A stretch of DNA of 64,000 nucleotides from positions 496,001 through 560,000 of the forward strand of contig NC_018227.2 of NCBI RefSeq assembly GCF_000304355.2. Direction: 5' to 3'. Below, one piece after another: positions 52,055 to 60,832 of the stretch. Below the pieces are notes generated by a model. It was not told the DNA's origin, did no database searches, and worked only from the letters and a program-made list of their open reading frames with translations. Each line of letters opens with the position of its first letter. Position 1 is the first letter of the stretch. This DNA comes from Methanoculleus bourgensis MS2. Lineage in GTDB: Archaea; Halobacteriota; Methanomicrobia; Methanomicrobiales; Methanoculleaceae. The position numbers and the translations under genes were made by a program.

Positions 52055-53704
52055 ATGGTCACCCGGTTCCAGCGCTACCGGCAGATAGCCGATGTGCTGG
52101 TCAAGTATGGTTTTGGGATCCTCGTCGAGGAGGTCATTCCAGGGGGCAGGCGCTTGAGGGCGCTCCGGAGACCTCCCGGTGAGGAACGGTCGGTATACGA
52201 GCGGATCCGGCTTGCCATCGAGGAACTGGGGCCGACCTACATTAAGTTCGGGCAGATCATGAGCACCCGCCGGGAACTCCTCCCGCCTGAACTCATCGAG
52301 GAACTCCAGAAGTTGCAGGACCAGGTTGCCCCGCTCCCGTTTGAGGAGATCCGGCCGGTGATCCAGCGCTACTGCCCAAACCTCGAGGAGTGTTTTGATA
52401 TCATCGAGGAGGAGCCGGTCGCGGCCGCCTCCCTCTCGCAGGTGCACCGCGCGGTGATGCGAGACGGCCGCATCATCGCCCTCAAGGTGCAGCGCCCGGG
52501 AATCGTCAACCTCATCGAGACCGACATCCTGATCCTGCAGTCGCTTGCAAGACGGGTCGGGTCGCTCTCCCCTGCCCTGCGGGTCTACAACCTGCGCGGC
52601 ATGGTGGATGAGTTCTCTCTCCAGATCAGGCGCGAACTGGATTTCGCCCAGGACGGGATGAACGCGGACCGTCTCAGGAGGAACATGCGCGGGATTCCGG
52701 GCGTGAAGATCCCCCGGGTCCACTGGGGGATCTCCGGCCCCTGCCTGCTTGCCATGGACTACGTCGAGGGGGTGCGGATCGATGATGTGGCGGCCATCCG
52801 GGCGTTCGGCCTCTTTCCCGAGGATATTGCCAACCTCGGTTTTTCTGCCTACATCCAGCAGATCTTCGTGGACGGTCTCTTTCACGGGGACCCCCACCCT
52901 GGAAACCTCCTGGTTACCAGACGGGGAGAGGTCGTCTTCCTCGATTACGGCATCGTCGGGGTTCTCCGCCCGGAGAGACGGCGCGCTTTTGCCGACCTCC
53001 TCCTCGCCATGACCAGAACTGACGTTGCGGGCGTTATCGCGGCGCTCGAGAGGCTCGATGTGCATATCAGCCCGGCAGACCTCGACTCCGTGAAGGATGA
53101 CCTCTACCTGGTCCTGCTGGATTACCGGGAGATGCGGCTTGAGCAGGTGAACTTTGCGATAGCGATCCGTGGCCTGACCGATATCCTCCGGCGGTACCAC
53201 ATCAGCGTCCCATCCAACCTGATGCTGATGATGAAGGTGGTCGTTATGGTTATCGATATCGGCATCAGGCTCGATCCCTCATTCAACTTCGACCAGAGGA
53301 TCCGGCCGTACCTGGCCAGGATCATCGCGCAACAGCGATTCTCCCCTGATACAGTGGCTGATTCCGTGCGGTCGCTTGCGGGCGCGGCAGAGGGGCTGCT
53401 CGCCATCCCGGGGAACGTGAACGAGACCTTAAAGACCCTCTCAGAGGGAGCCGTCACGATCGAACTGGAGGATAGCGACCTTGCAAAGATCGTCGGCGTC
53501 ATCGACCGGACGAGCGATAAGCTCATCGTCGGGCTGGTGGTCGCCGCGATCGTCGTGGGGTCGTCACTGGTGCTCCGGGTGGCCGATCTCCCGATTCCCC
53601 GCTACGTCACGACTCTTGCGGTCGTGGGTTATGTCTTTGCGGTGCTGGTCGGGTTTTATGCGGTCTATAATATCCTCAGGCACGGGAGGATCATACGGCG
53701 GTGA
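52055..53704 (+). CDS. ABC1/AarF/UbiB-family atypical kinase
   Basis: 549 residues. KFGQIMSTRRELLPPELIEELQKLQDQ is the KxGQ motif of the ABC1 family. VAAASLSQVHRA, ALKVQRPGI, HGDPHPGN and LDYGIVG are the kinase-like motifs; the usual Gly-rich loop is replaced by Ala (AAAS), as is standard in the family. Two C-terminal membrane helices (LIVGLVVAAIVVGSSLVL and LAVVGYVFAVLVGFYAVY) anchor it. Relatives support isoprenoid quinone or lipid metabolism; in an archaeon without ubiquinone the target is unknown. Confidence 0.9.
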   Translation: MVTRFQRYRQIADVLVKYGFGILVEEVIPGGRRLRALRRPPGEERSVYERIRLAIEELGPTYIKFGQIMSTRRELLPPELIEELQKLQDQVAPLPFEEIRPVIQRYCPNLEECFDIIEEEPVAAASLSQVHRAVMRDGRIIALKVQRPGIVNLIETDILILQSLARRVGSLSPALRVYNLRGMVDEFSLQIRRELDFAQDGMNADRLRRNMRGIPGVKIPRVHWGISGPCLLAMDYVEGVRIDDVAAIRAFGLFPEDIANLGFSAYIQQIFVDGLFHGDPHPGNLLVTRRGEVVFLDYGIVGVLRPERRRAFADLLLAMTRTDVAGVIAALERLDVHISPADLDSVKDDLYLVLLDYREMRLEQVNFAIAIRGLTDILRRYHISVPSNLMLMMKVVVMVIDIGIRLDPSFNFDQRIRPYLARIIAQQRFSPDTVADSVRSLAGAAEGLLAIPGNVNETLKTLSEGAVTIELEDSDLAKIVGVIDRTSDKLIVGLVVAAIVVGSSLVLRVADLPIPRYVTTLAVVGYVFAVLVGFYAVYNILRHGRIIRR

Positions 53705-54519
53705 GGGGTGAGAGAACCCCCATACGCGCTAACGTTCGGTATGGAGATTCACGAGAATGACGCTCGATTCGGGATATGAGGGTCGGTTTTGGGTATTACT
53801 GGTTATTCTACGGTCAATAGCCCGCCTCCTCGGGAAACGGTCTTGATCCCGGTCAGGGAGCATACGATGAGAGCCCGATCGGTTCGCTCCGGGAGGTTAT
53901 CAGGCCTCAGGCGGGGTTTCCCCGGGTATCGCCCCCTCCCCTGCCCCCACCCCCAGGGTGATTCCCACCACGGTCCACTGCCTGGGTGAGCCGGGGGATA
54001 CCCCGCGTTCACCACCCACGCTGAGGTGGGTGGGAACGATCGCCAGAACTGACATGCGGGTTCAACAGAGTTTGAACCCCGCCGATAGCCAACCCGAGAA
54101 CGCAAGTGCACCCATGGTTGGGTTCGCGCCAATGGGAGGAGCCTCTCTCCCGGGCCCCAAGGTATTCCCACCACGATCCACTCACTGCCTGGGGCGAGCC
54201 CGGGAAATATCTGTGTTCAGTCCATCCCTGCACCCCACCTGCTCCAACATATGGGTTTTCACGCATGCAGCCTGCTGCATCGTGTCACTTTATTTTGAAG
54301 ATTCCAATGCGTGAAATGCAACGTCGATGACCACGCGTGAAGATGAGGATTTGACCTCACGCGAAGCCGCGAAGGTCGCGAAGGTGACGTTGGATTTGTG
54401 GGTTTTGGACGACAAAGAGCATTAAGGCGCGGCCTCATGAGCGTTTTGGGGACCTCTCACACAATAACCGGCCCACCGGCATGCCCCTTCCCCGGGCCGG
54501 AGGATGAGTACAAAAAATA
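53705..54519. repeat. Long intergenic region with a second repeat motif
   Basis: About 800 bp without a credible gene. CCCACCACGGTCCACTGCCT at 53964-53983 recurs as CCCACCACGATCCACT at 54167-54182, in each case followed by CTGGG(T/G)(C)GAGCC-like sequence. A related CCACCACGGTCCACTG is at 4466-4481. CACGCATGCAGCCTGCTGCAT near 54260 resembles CGCGCATGCAGCCTCTCAC near 34562. A short GCGAAG core (CTCACGCGAAGCCGCGAAGG) lies at about 54357-54376. Low-confidence composite repeats. Confidence 0.5.
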
Positions 54520-54801
54520 TTATTCAGATTTCTTCTTGAAGAACAGCCTGCAGTGGCACATGCCCTGCTCCTCGATCTCTTTCTCGTGGTAGATGCAGGG
54601 ACAGATGATGATCTTGTCCTTTTCAGGATCCCCGCTCCGGAGCCTGCAGGGGCAGTATGCCGCCCCAAACCGCTCTTCGTTCCGGGCAAGCCCGCGGAGG
54701 ACGGCCGAGAGTTGTTTCTCGTCGACGTTCAGCACAAAGCCCTTCTCCTTCGCGTACTGCTTTGCCCTGGTACGCGCTTCTTCAATCCCTTCTTCAGTCA
54801 T
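54520..54801 (-). CDS. Ferredoxin-thioredoxin reductase catalytic-type protein
   Basis: 93 residues. The six cysteines form the FTR catalytic-subunit pattern: CPC (50-52), CPC (67-69) and CHC (82-84), which bind a [4Fe-4S] cluster next to an active-site disulfide. FTR passes electrons from ferredoxin to thioredoxin-like proteins. ATG 54801 is chosen because AGGAG lies 7 nt upstream. It starts 10 nt after purQ, so redox control or shared expression with purine synthesis is possible. Confidence 0.88.
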   Translation of the reverse strand: MTEEGIEEARTRAKQYAKEKGFVLNVDEKQLSAVLRGLARNEERFGAAYCPCRLRSGDPEKDKIIICPCIYHEKEIEEQGMCHCRLFFKKKSE

Positions 54802-54811
54802 AACAAAACTC

Positions 54812-55528
54812 CTATCGTGTGGGTCTCCGGCGCCCGTGCTCTTCGATATGGGCAATCATCGAGTTAAAGATTTTGACACCGTCCTCTGATCCGAGTACGC
54901 GCTCACTTGCCCGCTCCGGATGCGGCATCATCGCGAGCACGTTTCCTGCTTCCGAGAGGACGCCGGTGATGTTCTCTGCCGACCCGTTCGGGTTGCTCTC
55001 CGGTGTTGTGTTGCCGTGCTCATCACAGAACCGGAATGCGACCTGCCCGTCCCGGTTCAGCCGCGCGACCACATCCTCAGGGGCAACGTACCGCCCCTCC
55101 TTATGAGCGATCGGGACCCTGATCACCTCGCCCTCCCGGTAGAGCGTGGTGAACGGGGACGTGGTGTTCTCGACGCGGAGGTATACATGCTGTGAGATGA
55201 ACTTCGGGTAGGCGTTCAGCGTGAAGGTGCCCGGCACCAGTCCTGCCTCTGAAGCGATCTGCGCGCCGTTGCAGATCCCAAGGACCAGCCCCCCGCTCTT
55301 CGCGTGCCTGACGATGTCATCCATGACTGCAGTCCGGGCGGCGATGGCCCCTGCGCGGAGGTAGTCCCCGTACGAGAACCCACCCGGGAGCACCACGGCG
55401 TCGTAAGGGCGGGAAAGCCCCTCCTTATACCAGACAAGGTCGGTATCGACCCCGCAGACGTCCGCGAGGACGTGGTAGGTGTCCTGGTCGCAGTTGCTGC
55501 CGCCGAACTGTACCACAGCGAATCTCAT
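54812..55528 (-). CDS. purQ: Phosphoribosylformylglycinamidine synthase, glutaminase subunit PurQ
   Basis: 238 residues. This class I glutamine amidotransferase supplies ammonia to PurL for converting FGAR to FGAM in purine synthesis. RFAVVQFGGSNCDQDTYHVL is the PurQ N-terminus, the nucleophile cysteine is in LGICNGAQI, and the His-Glu pair is in MMPHPERASE. It follows purS by 3 nt. The partner PurL is not in the window. Confidence 0.95.
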   Translation of the reverse strand: MRFAVVQFGGSNCDQDTYHVLADVCGVDTDLVWYKEGLSRPYDAVVLPGGFSYGDYLRAGAIAARTAVMDDIVRHAKSGGLVLGICNGAQIASEAGLVPGTFTLNAYPKFISQHVYLRVENTTSPFTTLYREGEVIRVPIAHKEGRYVAPEDVVARLNRDGQVAFRFCDEHGNTTPESNPNGSAENITGVLSEAGNVLAMMPHPERASERVLGSEDGVKIFNSMIAHIEEHGRRRPTR

Positions 55529-55531
55529 GCC

Positions 55532-55774
55532 TTACTCGACCTCAATGGTGTAGCGGTGGATGACCGGGTTTGCAAGGAGCCGTTCGCAGATCGCCCGGGC
55601 CTCTTCCCGTGCCGCTGCCGCATCTTCTGCGTCGATACTGATCCGGAAGAGGCGCGCCGTGCTCAGGTCCCCGGTCGCAAACCCAAGGTTCGCAAGGGCG
55701 TGCCTGATGGCACGCGCTTCAGGGTCCAGCATCCCCTCTTTGAGGGCGATGGTGATGGTTACGTCAAACTTCAT
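55532..55774 (-). CDS. purS: FGAM synthase subunit PurS
   Basis: 80 residues, the normal size. PurS bridges PurQ and PurL in the small-subunit form of FGAM synthase. MKFDVTITIALKEGMLDPEARAIRHALANLGF and the C-terminal LLANPVIHRYTIEVE are family features. The start overlaps the purC stop by 4 nt and the stop is 3 nt before purQ, so the three are translated from one message. Confidence 0.93.
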   Translation of the reverse strand: MKFDVTITIALKEGMLDPEARAIRHALANLGFATGDLSTARLFRISIDAEDAAAAREEARAICERLLANPVIHRYTIEVE

Positions 55775-56496
55775 GCAGACCCCCTTTGAGGCGGCGAGAG
55801 TATCCGTTTCGCGACGCCGGCGTAGGTCTCCATGACGTCTCCCTTGTTGAAGCGGTAGACGTCCTTATCAAGAGACGCCCCGGTCTCCTTGTCCCAGAGC
55901 CGCATCGAGTCCATACTGATCTCGTCGCCGACGACGATCTCCCCATCATGGTGGCCGAACTCGAGTTTGAAGTCGACCAGGGTGATGCCGCGCTGGTCAA
56001 GATACTCAGAGAGCACCTCGTTTACCGCGAGCGCCATGGCCTTGATCTGGTCGAGTTCCTCGGGCGTGGCAAGCCCCAGGGCATAGATCAGGTCATCGTT
56101 CAGCATCGGGTCATGGTGAGCGTCGCTCTTGTAATCGATGACGATCACTGGCGGATCGAGCGGTTCACCTTCGCGGAACGGGTAGCGGCGCACGATTGAC
56201 CCGGCCGCGACGTTTCTCACGATCACCTCGAGGGGGAACATCTCAAGTCTCCGCACCGCAATCGTGGCGGGCTCAAGACTTGCGAGGTAGTGAGTCCCGA
56301 TCCCGTGCTCCTCCAGGTACCCAAAGAGGAAGGAGGAGACCTCTGCGTTATATCTTCCCTTGCCGCTCAGGGTGTCTTTCTTCTCACCGTCAAAGGCCGT
56401 GATGTCGTCCCGGAACTTCACGATATACACTTCCGGGTCATCAGTGCGATAGACGGATTTAGCCTTCCCTGTGTAGAGGAGGTCAACCTGTTTCAT
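55771..56496 (-). CDS. purC: Phosphoribosylaminoimidazole-succinocarboxamide synthase
   Basis: 241 residues. PurC ligates aspartate to CAIR using ATP in purine synthesis. KQVDLLYTGKAKSVYRTDDP, NDLIYALG-type and LVDFKLEFGHHDGEIVVGDEISMDSMRLWD segments are SAICAR synthase signatures. ATG 56496 is chosen because AGGAG lies 8-9 nt upstream and the protein start then matches the family; an in-frame start at 56553 would reach cofG. First of the purC-purS-purQ set. Confidence 0.95.
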   Translation of the reverse strand: MKQVDLLYTGKAKSVYRTDDPEVYIVKFRDDITAFDGEKKDTLSGKGRYNAEVSSFLFGYLEEHGIGTHYLASLEPATIAVRRLEMFPLEVIVRNVAAGSIVRRYPFREGEPLDPPVIVIDYKSDAHHDPMLNDDLIYALGLATPEELDQIKAMALAVNEVLSEYLDQRGITLVDFKLEFGHHDGEIVVGDEISMDSMRLWDKETGASLDKDVYRFNKGDVMETYAGVAKRILSPPQRGSA

Positions 56497-56549
56497 GGCG
56501 AAATCTCCTGGTAGATGTTGATCGGGATTTATGATGAGGTTATGCACCC

Positions 56550-57536
56550 TCATCCCGGTTCGGCCTTGCGAATCCTCTCCGCAAGCTGTCTGATCAGGGG
56601 TTCGAGGAGGGGAGAGTACCAGCCTTTCTCGATGTACTGCGGGTAGATGCAGAGCCGCTCCCGGAGCTCGGCGTCGCCGGCCACTCTCTTTAGTTCCTCG
56701 ATCTCCGGCCAGGGGCGCTCAGGGTTGACGTAGTCGATGGTGAGCGGGGAGACCCCGCCGAGGTCGTCCACGCCGCACCCGATCAGGTGAGAGGCATCAG
56801 CGAGGTTCGGCGGTATCTGCACCGCCACGTCGGAAGGGAGGATCTCCCGGGCGAGGGCTATCGTCGCACAGAGTTCGCTTGTTTCGGGAGTCGGTGTGCC
56901 TTCCATCGGGGTCCCGGGCTTCGGGCGGAAGTTTTGCACGATGACCTCCTGGATATGACCAAATCGTCGGTGGAGGTCCCGGATGACCTGGAAAGACTCC
57001 TCCCGGTCCTCCATCGTCTCACCGATCCCGACCAGGATGCCGGTCGTGAACGGTATCGAGAGTTTACCTGCGTTCTCGATCATCTCGATCCTGACGCCCG
57101 GTTTTTTTCCTGGAGAATCCCGGTGCGCGGCAACCTCCGCGGTCGTCTCAAGCATCAGCCCCATGCTCGCGTTCACCGCTCGGAGCCGGTCGAGTTCCAG
57201 GTAGGAGAGGATGCCGGCGTTGGTGTGCGGCAGGAGCCCAAGCCGTATGGCCGCAAGAGAGAGGTCGTAGACGTAGTCGAGGATATCGGTGTAGCCTATC
57301 CGCTCGAGCATGGCGGTAAACCCGGGAACCGCACCAGGGCGCTCCCCGAAGGTGAAGAGCGCCTCGGTGCAGCCAAGTTCCGCGCTCACCTCCATGGTGC
57401 GGAGCACCTCGCCGGGGGGCATGATGCACCCCTCCCGCACCGGGGTCCGGAAGCAGCAGTAACCGCAACGGTTTGCGCAGACTGTTGTTAGGGGGAGGAA
57501 TGCGTTCCTTGAGTAGGTAATCACGCGCCGGTGCAT
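56550..57536 (-). CDS. cofG: FO synthase subunit CofG
   Basis: 328 residues. CofG and CofH together make 7,8-didemethyl-8-hydroxy-5-deazariboflavin, the chromophore of coenzyme F420. The radical SAM CxxxCxxC is C20-C24-C27 in CANRCGYCCF. TEALFTFGERPGA, NFRPKPGTPM and DDLGGVSPLTIDYVNPERPWP are CofG signatures. cofH is not in the window. It lies 53 bp upstream of purC in the same direction. The gap 57537-57813 has a degenerate repeat but no gene. Confidence 0.95.
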   Translation of the reverse strand: MHRRVITYSRNAFLPLTTVCANRCGYCCFRTPVREGCIMPPGEVLRTMEVSAELGCTEALFTFGERPGAVPGFTAMLERIGYTDILDYVYDLSLAAIRLGLLPHTNAGILSYLELDRLRAVNASMGLMLETTAEVAAHRDSPGKKPGVRIEMIENAGKLSIPFTTGILVGIGETMEDREESFQVIRDLHRRFGHIQEVIVQNFRPKPGTPMEGTPTPETSELCATIALAREILPSDVAVQIPPNLADASHLIGCGVDDLGGVSPLTIDYVNPERPWPEIEELKRVAGDAELRERLCIYPQYIEKGWYSPLLEPLIRQLAERIRKAEPG

Positions 57537-57813
57537 GGATAGTATGTCGACACTTCCGCACTTGAAGTTTGGGAGTGCATCGAGCCCTCTTTGAGGGGAG
57601 AGCCTGCTCTGGTGCGTGAAGCGGATCGCCGGTCACACAGAGATCCGCGTGAAGCAGCGGTATGGCGACGGTGATGGGGGCCTCGCGCGAAGCCGTGAAG
57701 GGGTGGTCCGGGGCGTGGGGGATTATCTGTTGTCGTAAATCCGGCGGATGGGTGGTTTTGGGCGTGCACCATTAACGATGCCTTTTTGATGCTGCCCCGA
57801 CAACCGTTTCACA

Positions 57814-58461
57814 ATGTATTTTCACGCGCTTATTCCCTTTAAGCCCGTAAACCCCAAGACGCGTCTCTCCTGCATCCTCAGCCAGGAGGAGCGGGAGGCG
57901 TTTGCACGGACGATGCTCGAAGACGTGATCGCCTCTGTGCTGAAGTCGGGGTGCAGCGCCACCCTGCTCTGCACCCACCCCTTCAAACACGAGGACACGC
58001 TCATCGCCGTCAGGAAAGAGCCCCTGAACGAAGCGATCAACTGGGCGCTCAGGCAGTTCCACTGTCCTGCGCTCATCATCATGGCCGACCTCCCCCTGGT
58101 GACTGCCGGGGATATCCAGCGGCTGATCCGCACTGAGAAGGACATGGCTATCGTGCCGGGCCGGGGCGGCGGGACGAACGTAATTTTCCTGAAGAAACCG
58201 CAATGCTTCCACGCCGACTTCTACGGCGCAAGTTTCATCGACCACATGGCGGTTGCAGAAGAGTGCGGCTTCTCAGTCGAGGTGATCGACTCGTTCCGGA
58301 TGTCGACCGACATCGATGAGAAGGAAGACCTCGTTGAGATCCTGATCCATGGAAAAGGGAGAAAGAGCAAGGAGTTCCTGGAGAATTCAGGGTTTACCCT
58401 TGCCATCGACGAGAAGGGACGGGTCGGCGTGCAGCGCGACGCCCATAAAGAGACACTCTGA
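57814..58461 (+). CDS. cofC: 2-phospho-L-lactate guanylyltransferase CofC
   Basis: 215 residues. CofC activates 2-phospholactate (or PEP-type substrates) with GTP for F420 side-chain assembly. FHALIPFKPVNPKTRLSCILS holds the nucleotide-binding start of the family; LIIMADLPLVTAGDI carries the metal-binding aspartate, and VPGRGGGTNVIFL, FYGASFIDHM follow. It is the only rightward gene between two leftward runs, and its last 75 nt overlap the convergent cofE gene. Confidence 0.93.
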   Translation: MYFHALIPFKPVNPKTRLSCILSQEEREAFARTMLEDVIASVLKSGCSATLLCTHPFKHEDTLIAVRKEPLNEAINWALRQFHCPALIIMADLPLVTAGDIQRLIRTEKDMAIVPGRGGGTNVIFLKKPQCFHADFYGASFIDHMAVAEECGFSVEVIDSFRMSTDIDEKEDLVEILIHGKGRKSKEFLENSGFTLAIDEKGRVGVQRDAHKETL

Positions 58462-59193
58462 AGCATCGATGGTGGCGACCCCTGCGTAGTCGCCGACGGG
58501 AAGCCCGGTCCCCCGCACAACGACTGCGGGGACGCACTCGTTTGCTTCCCCCATCACCAGTTCGGCCGCTGATGCGATGCAGTCAGCCACCGCCCGTTTG
58601 GTGACCTCGAGTTCGCGGCCGAAGAGATCCTGCTTTCCGCGCTCGTCAAGGACCGAGGGGATGCCCGAGCACCCGATAGCGACCCCGCAGCACCCAAGGC
58701 GCATCGCATGTGTCCTTGAATCGGCGATGATGACACCGACGTCTGCCCCGGTTCGCTCTGCGATCCCGGCACGTATCCGCGCAGCGGTCGCATCCGGATC
58801 CACCGGCAGCAGGACGACGGAGCCGGACGGGGCATTGGATGCGTCGATTCCAGCGTTTGGGAGGAGCGTCCCGTTCTTCATGCAGAGCAGGAACCCCGGG
58901 ATGCCCCCGACGACCCGGTCGCTCTCCCTGAGCACCACCTCAACCAGGCGGGGGTCCATCTGGTAGTCTTCGGCAAGCCGGAGCGCTTCGGGCGAGGGTT
59001 CGATATCGTCCAGTCTCGCGACCCGCCCCTCGGCGGTGGCCACGGCCGACTCAGCGACGACCACGATATCCCCTGCCTGCAACCCCCCGCACTCCGAGCG
59101 TTCGGCGGCTGCGAGGATATGCGCCGCCATATCATCCCCGGCCCGGACCAGGGGGGTCGCAAGACCGTACACAGAGTATGATAGCCTCGTCAT
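58387..59193 (-). CDS. cofE: Coenzyme F420-0:L-glutamate ligase CofE
   Basis: 268 residues. CofE adds glutamates to F420-0 using GTP and Mn2+. LQAGDIVVVAESAVATAEGR, LLPNAGIDASNAPSG, VGVIIADSRTHAMRLGCCGVAIG and SAAELVMGEANECVPAVVVRG are the family motifs. The start overlaps the folP stop by 4 nt, so it is the last gene of glyA-folD-folP-cofE. Its 3' end overlaps cofC in antisense by 75 nt, while the C-terminus VDGKGKP remains in family range. Confidence 0.94.
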   Translation of the reverse strand: MTRLSYSVYGLATPLVRAGDDMAAHILAAAERSECGGLQAGDIVVVAESAVATAEGRVARLDDIEPSPEALRLAEDYQMDPRLVEVVLRESDRVVGGIPGFLLCMKNGTLLPNAGIDASNAPSGSVVLLPVDPDATAARIRAGIAERTGADVGVIIADSRTHAMRLGCCGVAIGCSGIPSVLDERGKQDLFGRELEVTKRAVADCIASAAELVMGEANECVPAVVVRGTGLPVGDYAGVATIDASECLFMGVALHADPSLLVDGKGKP

Positions 59194-60005
59194 GTCTGTC
59201 TCATCTTCTCATACACCCTGAGCAGGTCTGCAGTCTCGGCGACGTCGTGGCTCCTGACCACGGCCGCTCCCTGCCTGACCAGGTCCATGGTGAGCGCGAG
59301 GGTTCCCGCGAGCCGCTCTTCCGGTCCTTTTCCGATCAGGTCTCCGATGAAGGTCTTTCGGGAGATCGCGGCGAGCACCGGGCGGCCGAAGGTTAAGAAC
59401 GCCTCAAAGTTCCGGCAGAGCTCCCAGTCATCCTCGTTTGTCCGTTCCGGGATCCATCTCCCGACGGCAGGGTCAAGGACGTATTCGTCGATCTCAAGGC
59501 GCGCGCACCGCGTCACGACCGCCTCGAGTGCCGCGAGTGTTTCGGCAAGCCCGGCGGCATCGCCCGGTTCCCTGAAACTTGCCATCACAAAGACCGGCAA
59601 CCCGGAGTCTGCGACCGCCCGCGCGTAGCGCTCGTCGGCGAGCCCCGAGATGTCGTTCACCGCGTGGACGTCGTGGCGGAGGCAGACCTCGAGCACCTCC
59701 GGGTAGCGGGTATCCACCGAGAGGGTGATCCCGGTCCCGTCGAGTTCTGAGAGCGCTGCATCCACCCGTTCCGCCTCTTCAGCGACGGTGATGGGGACCG
59801 AACCCGGAGCCGTGCTCCGCGCCCCGAGGTCGATCATGTCGGCCCCCGCTTCTTGCATGGCAAGGGCGCGGTCGTATATCCTCCCGGTCGGGGTATAGGA
59901 GCCCCGGTAGAACGACTCGGGGCTGCAGTTGATGATGCCCATCAGGCGAACTGGCGCTCCGGCGCCGATCCTGAGGCGGTCTACAATACAGTGTTGTTGC
60001 AGCAT
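59190..60005 (-). CDS. folP: Dihydropteroate synthase-like protein
   Basis: 271 residues with the standard dihydropteroate synthase fold. [17 protein letters not shown] is the first pterin-site motif (NxSPxSF), [15 protein letters not shown] the second, [11 protein letters not shown] and NDISGLAD the next, and a C-terminal Arg-His-Asp segment ([12 protein letters not shown]) binds phosphate. DHPS joins a pterin to p-aminobenzoate for folate; in methanogens it could instead serve a methanopterin-type pterin. It overlaps folD by 25 nt, and context with folD and glyA favours folate. Confidence 0.88.
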   Translation of the reverse strand: MLQQHCIVDRLRIGAGAPVRLMGIINCSPESFYRGSYTPTGRIYDRALAMQEAGADMIDLGARSTAPGSVPITVAEEAERVDAALSELDGTGITLSVDTRYPEVLEVCLRHDVHAVNDISGLADERYARAVADSGLPVFVMASFREPGDAAGLAETLAALEAVVTRCARLEIDEYVLDPAVGRWIPERTNEDDWELCRNFEAFLTFGRPVLAAISRKTFIGDLIGKGPEERLAGTLALTMDLVRQGAAVVRSHDVAETADLLRVYEKMRQT

Positions 60006-60832
60006 GCCGAAAGCCTGGCCGCCTTGAATGTGTTCTCCATCAGCGTCGCGATCGTCATGGGGCCGACGCCGCCGGGGACCGGGGTTATCGCTCCCGCGCG
60101 CTCGCGCACCGCCTCAAAGTCGACGTCGCCGCAGAGTTTGCCCTGCTCGTCGTAGTTGATTCCGACATCGATGACGGTCGCTCCTTCCTTCACCATCTCC
60201 GGTCTGACAAACTTCAATCTCCCGACCGCGCTGACGAGGATATCGGCGCCTCTCATCTCATCTTCGATCTTCTTCGTCTTCGAGTGGCAGATGGTGACGG
60301 TCGCATCGGCGTTGAGGAGCAGGGCGGCCATGGGTCTGCCCACATCGATGCTCCGGCCGACGACGACCGCCCGCTGCCCCTGGATCGGGATCCTGTACTC
60401 CTCAAGGATCGTCATGATCCCCTGCGGCGTGCAGGGGGCAAAGACCGGGTCCCCGGCAAGGAGCCTCCCGAGGTTATAGGGGTGGAACCCGTCCACGTCC
60501 TTTCCGGGCGCGACCGCATTGATGACGCGGGTGGTGTCCACCTGCGATGGCAGCGGGAGCTGGACCAGGATGCCGTTGATATCGGGGTCGTTGTTGAGGC
60601 GTGTTACCGCCTCAAGCACCCGTTCCGTGGAGGCATCCTCCGGGAGTTCGATGCCTATGGACCCGATCCCGACACGCTCGCACGTCCGGTGCTTCATGCG
60701 GACGTAGAGTTTTGATGCCGGGTCTTCGCCCACGATGACCGTCGCAAGGCGCGGGTAGAGCCCGGACTCCTCTATCTTCTCCTTGAGGAGCTCAAGCCTC
60801 TTCTCAGAGACTGCTTTTCCGTCGAGTATCAT
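59981..60832 (-). CDS. folD: Methylene-tetrahydrofolate dehydrogenase/cyclohydrolase FolD
   Basis: 283 residues. FolD interconverts methylene-, methenyl- and formyl-tetrahydrofolate. [16 protein letters not shown] contains the YxxxK catalytic pair, [13 protein letters not shown] and [17 protein letters not shown] are family signatures, and [17 protein letters not shown] is the NAD(P) loop. [18 protein letters not shown] closes the domain. Most methanogens use tetrahydromethanopterin instead; FolD is known from Methanosarcina barkeri. It overlaps glyA by 4 nt. Confidence 0.95.
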   Translation of the reverse strand: MILDGKAVSEKRLELLKEKIEESGLYPRLATVIVGEDPASKLYVRMKHRTCERVGIGSIGIELPEDASTERVLEAVTRLNNDPDINGILVQLPLPSQVDTTRVINAVAPGKDVDGFHPYNLGRLLAGDPVFAPCTPQGIMTILEEYRIPIQGQRAVVVGRSIDVGRPMAALLLNADATVTICHSKTKKIEDEMRGADILVSAVGRLKFVRPEMVKEGATVIDVGINYDEQGKLCGDVDFEAVRERAGAITPVPGGVGPMTIATLMENTFKAARLSACCNNTVL

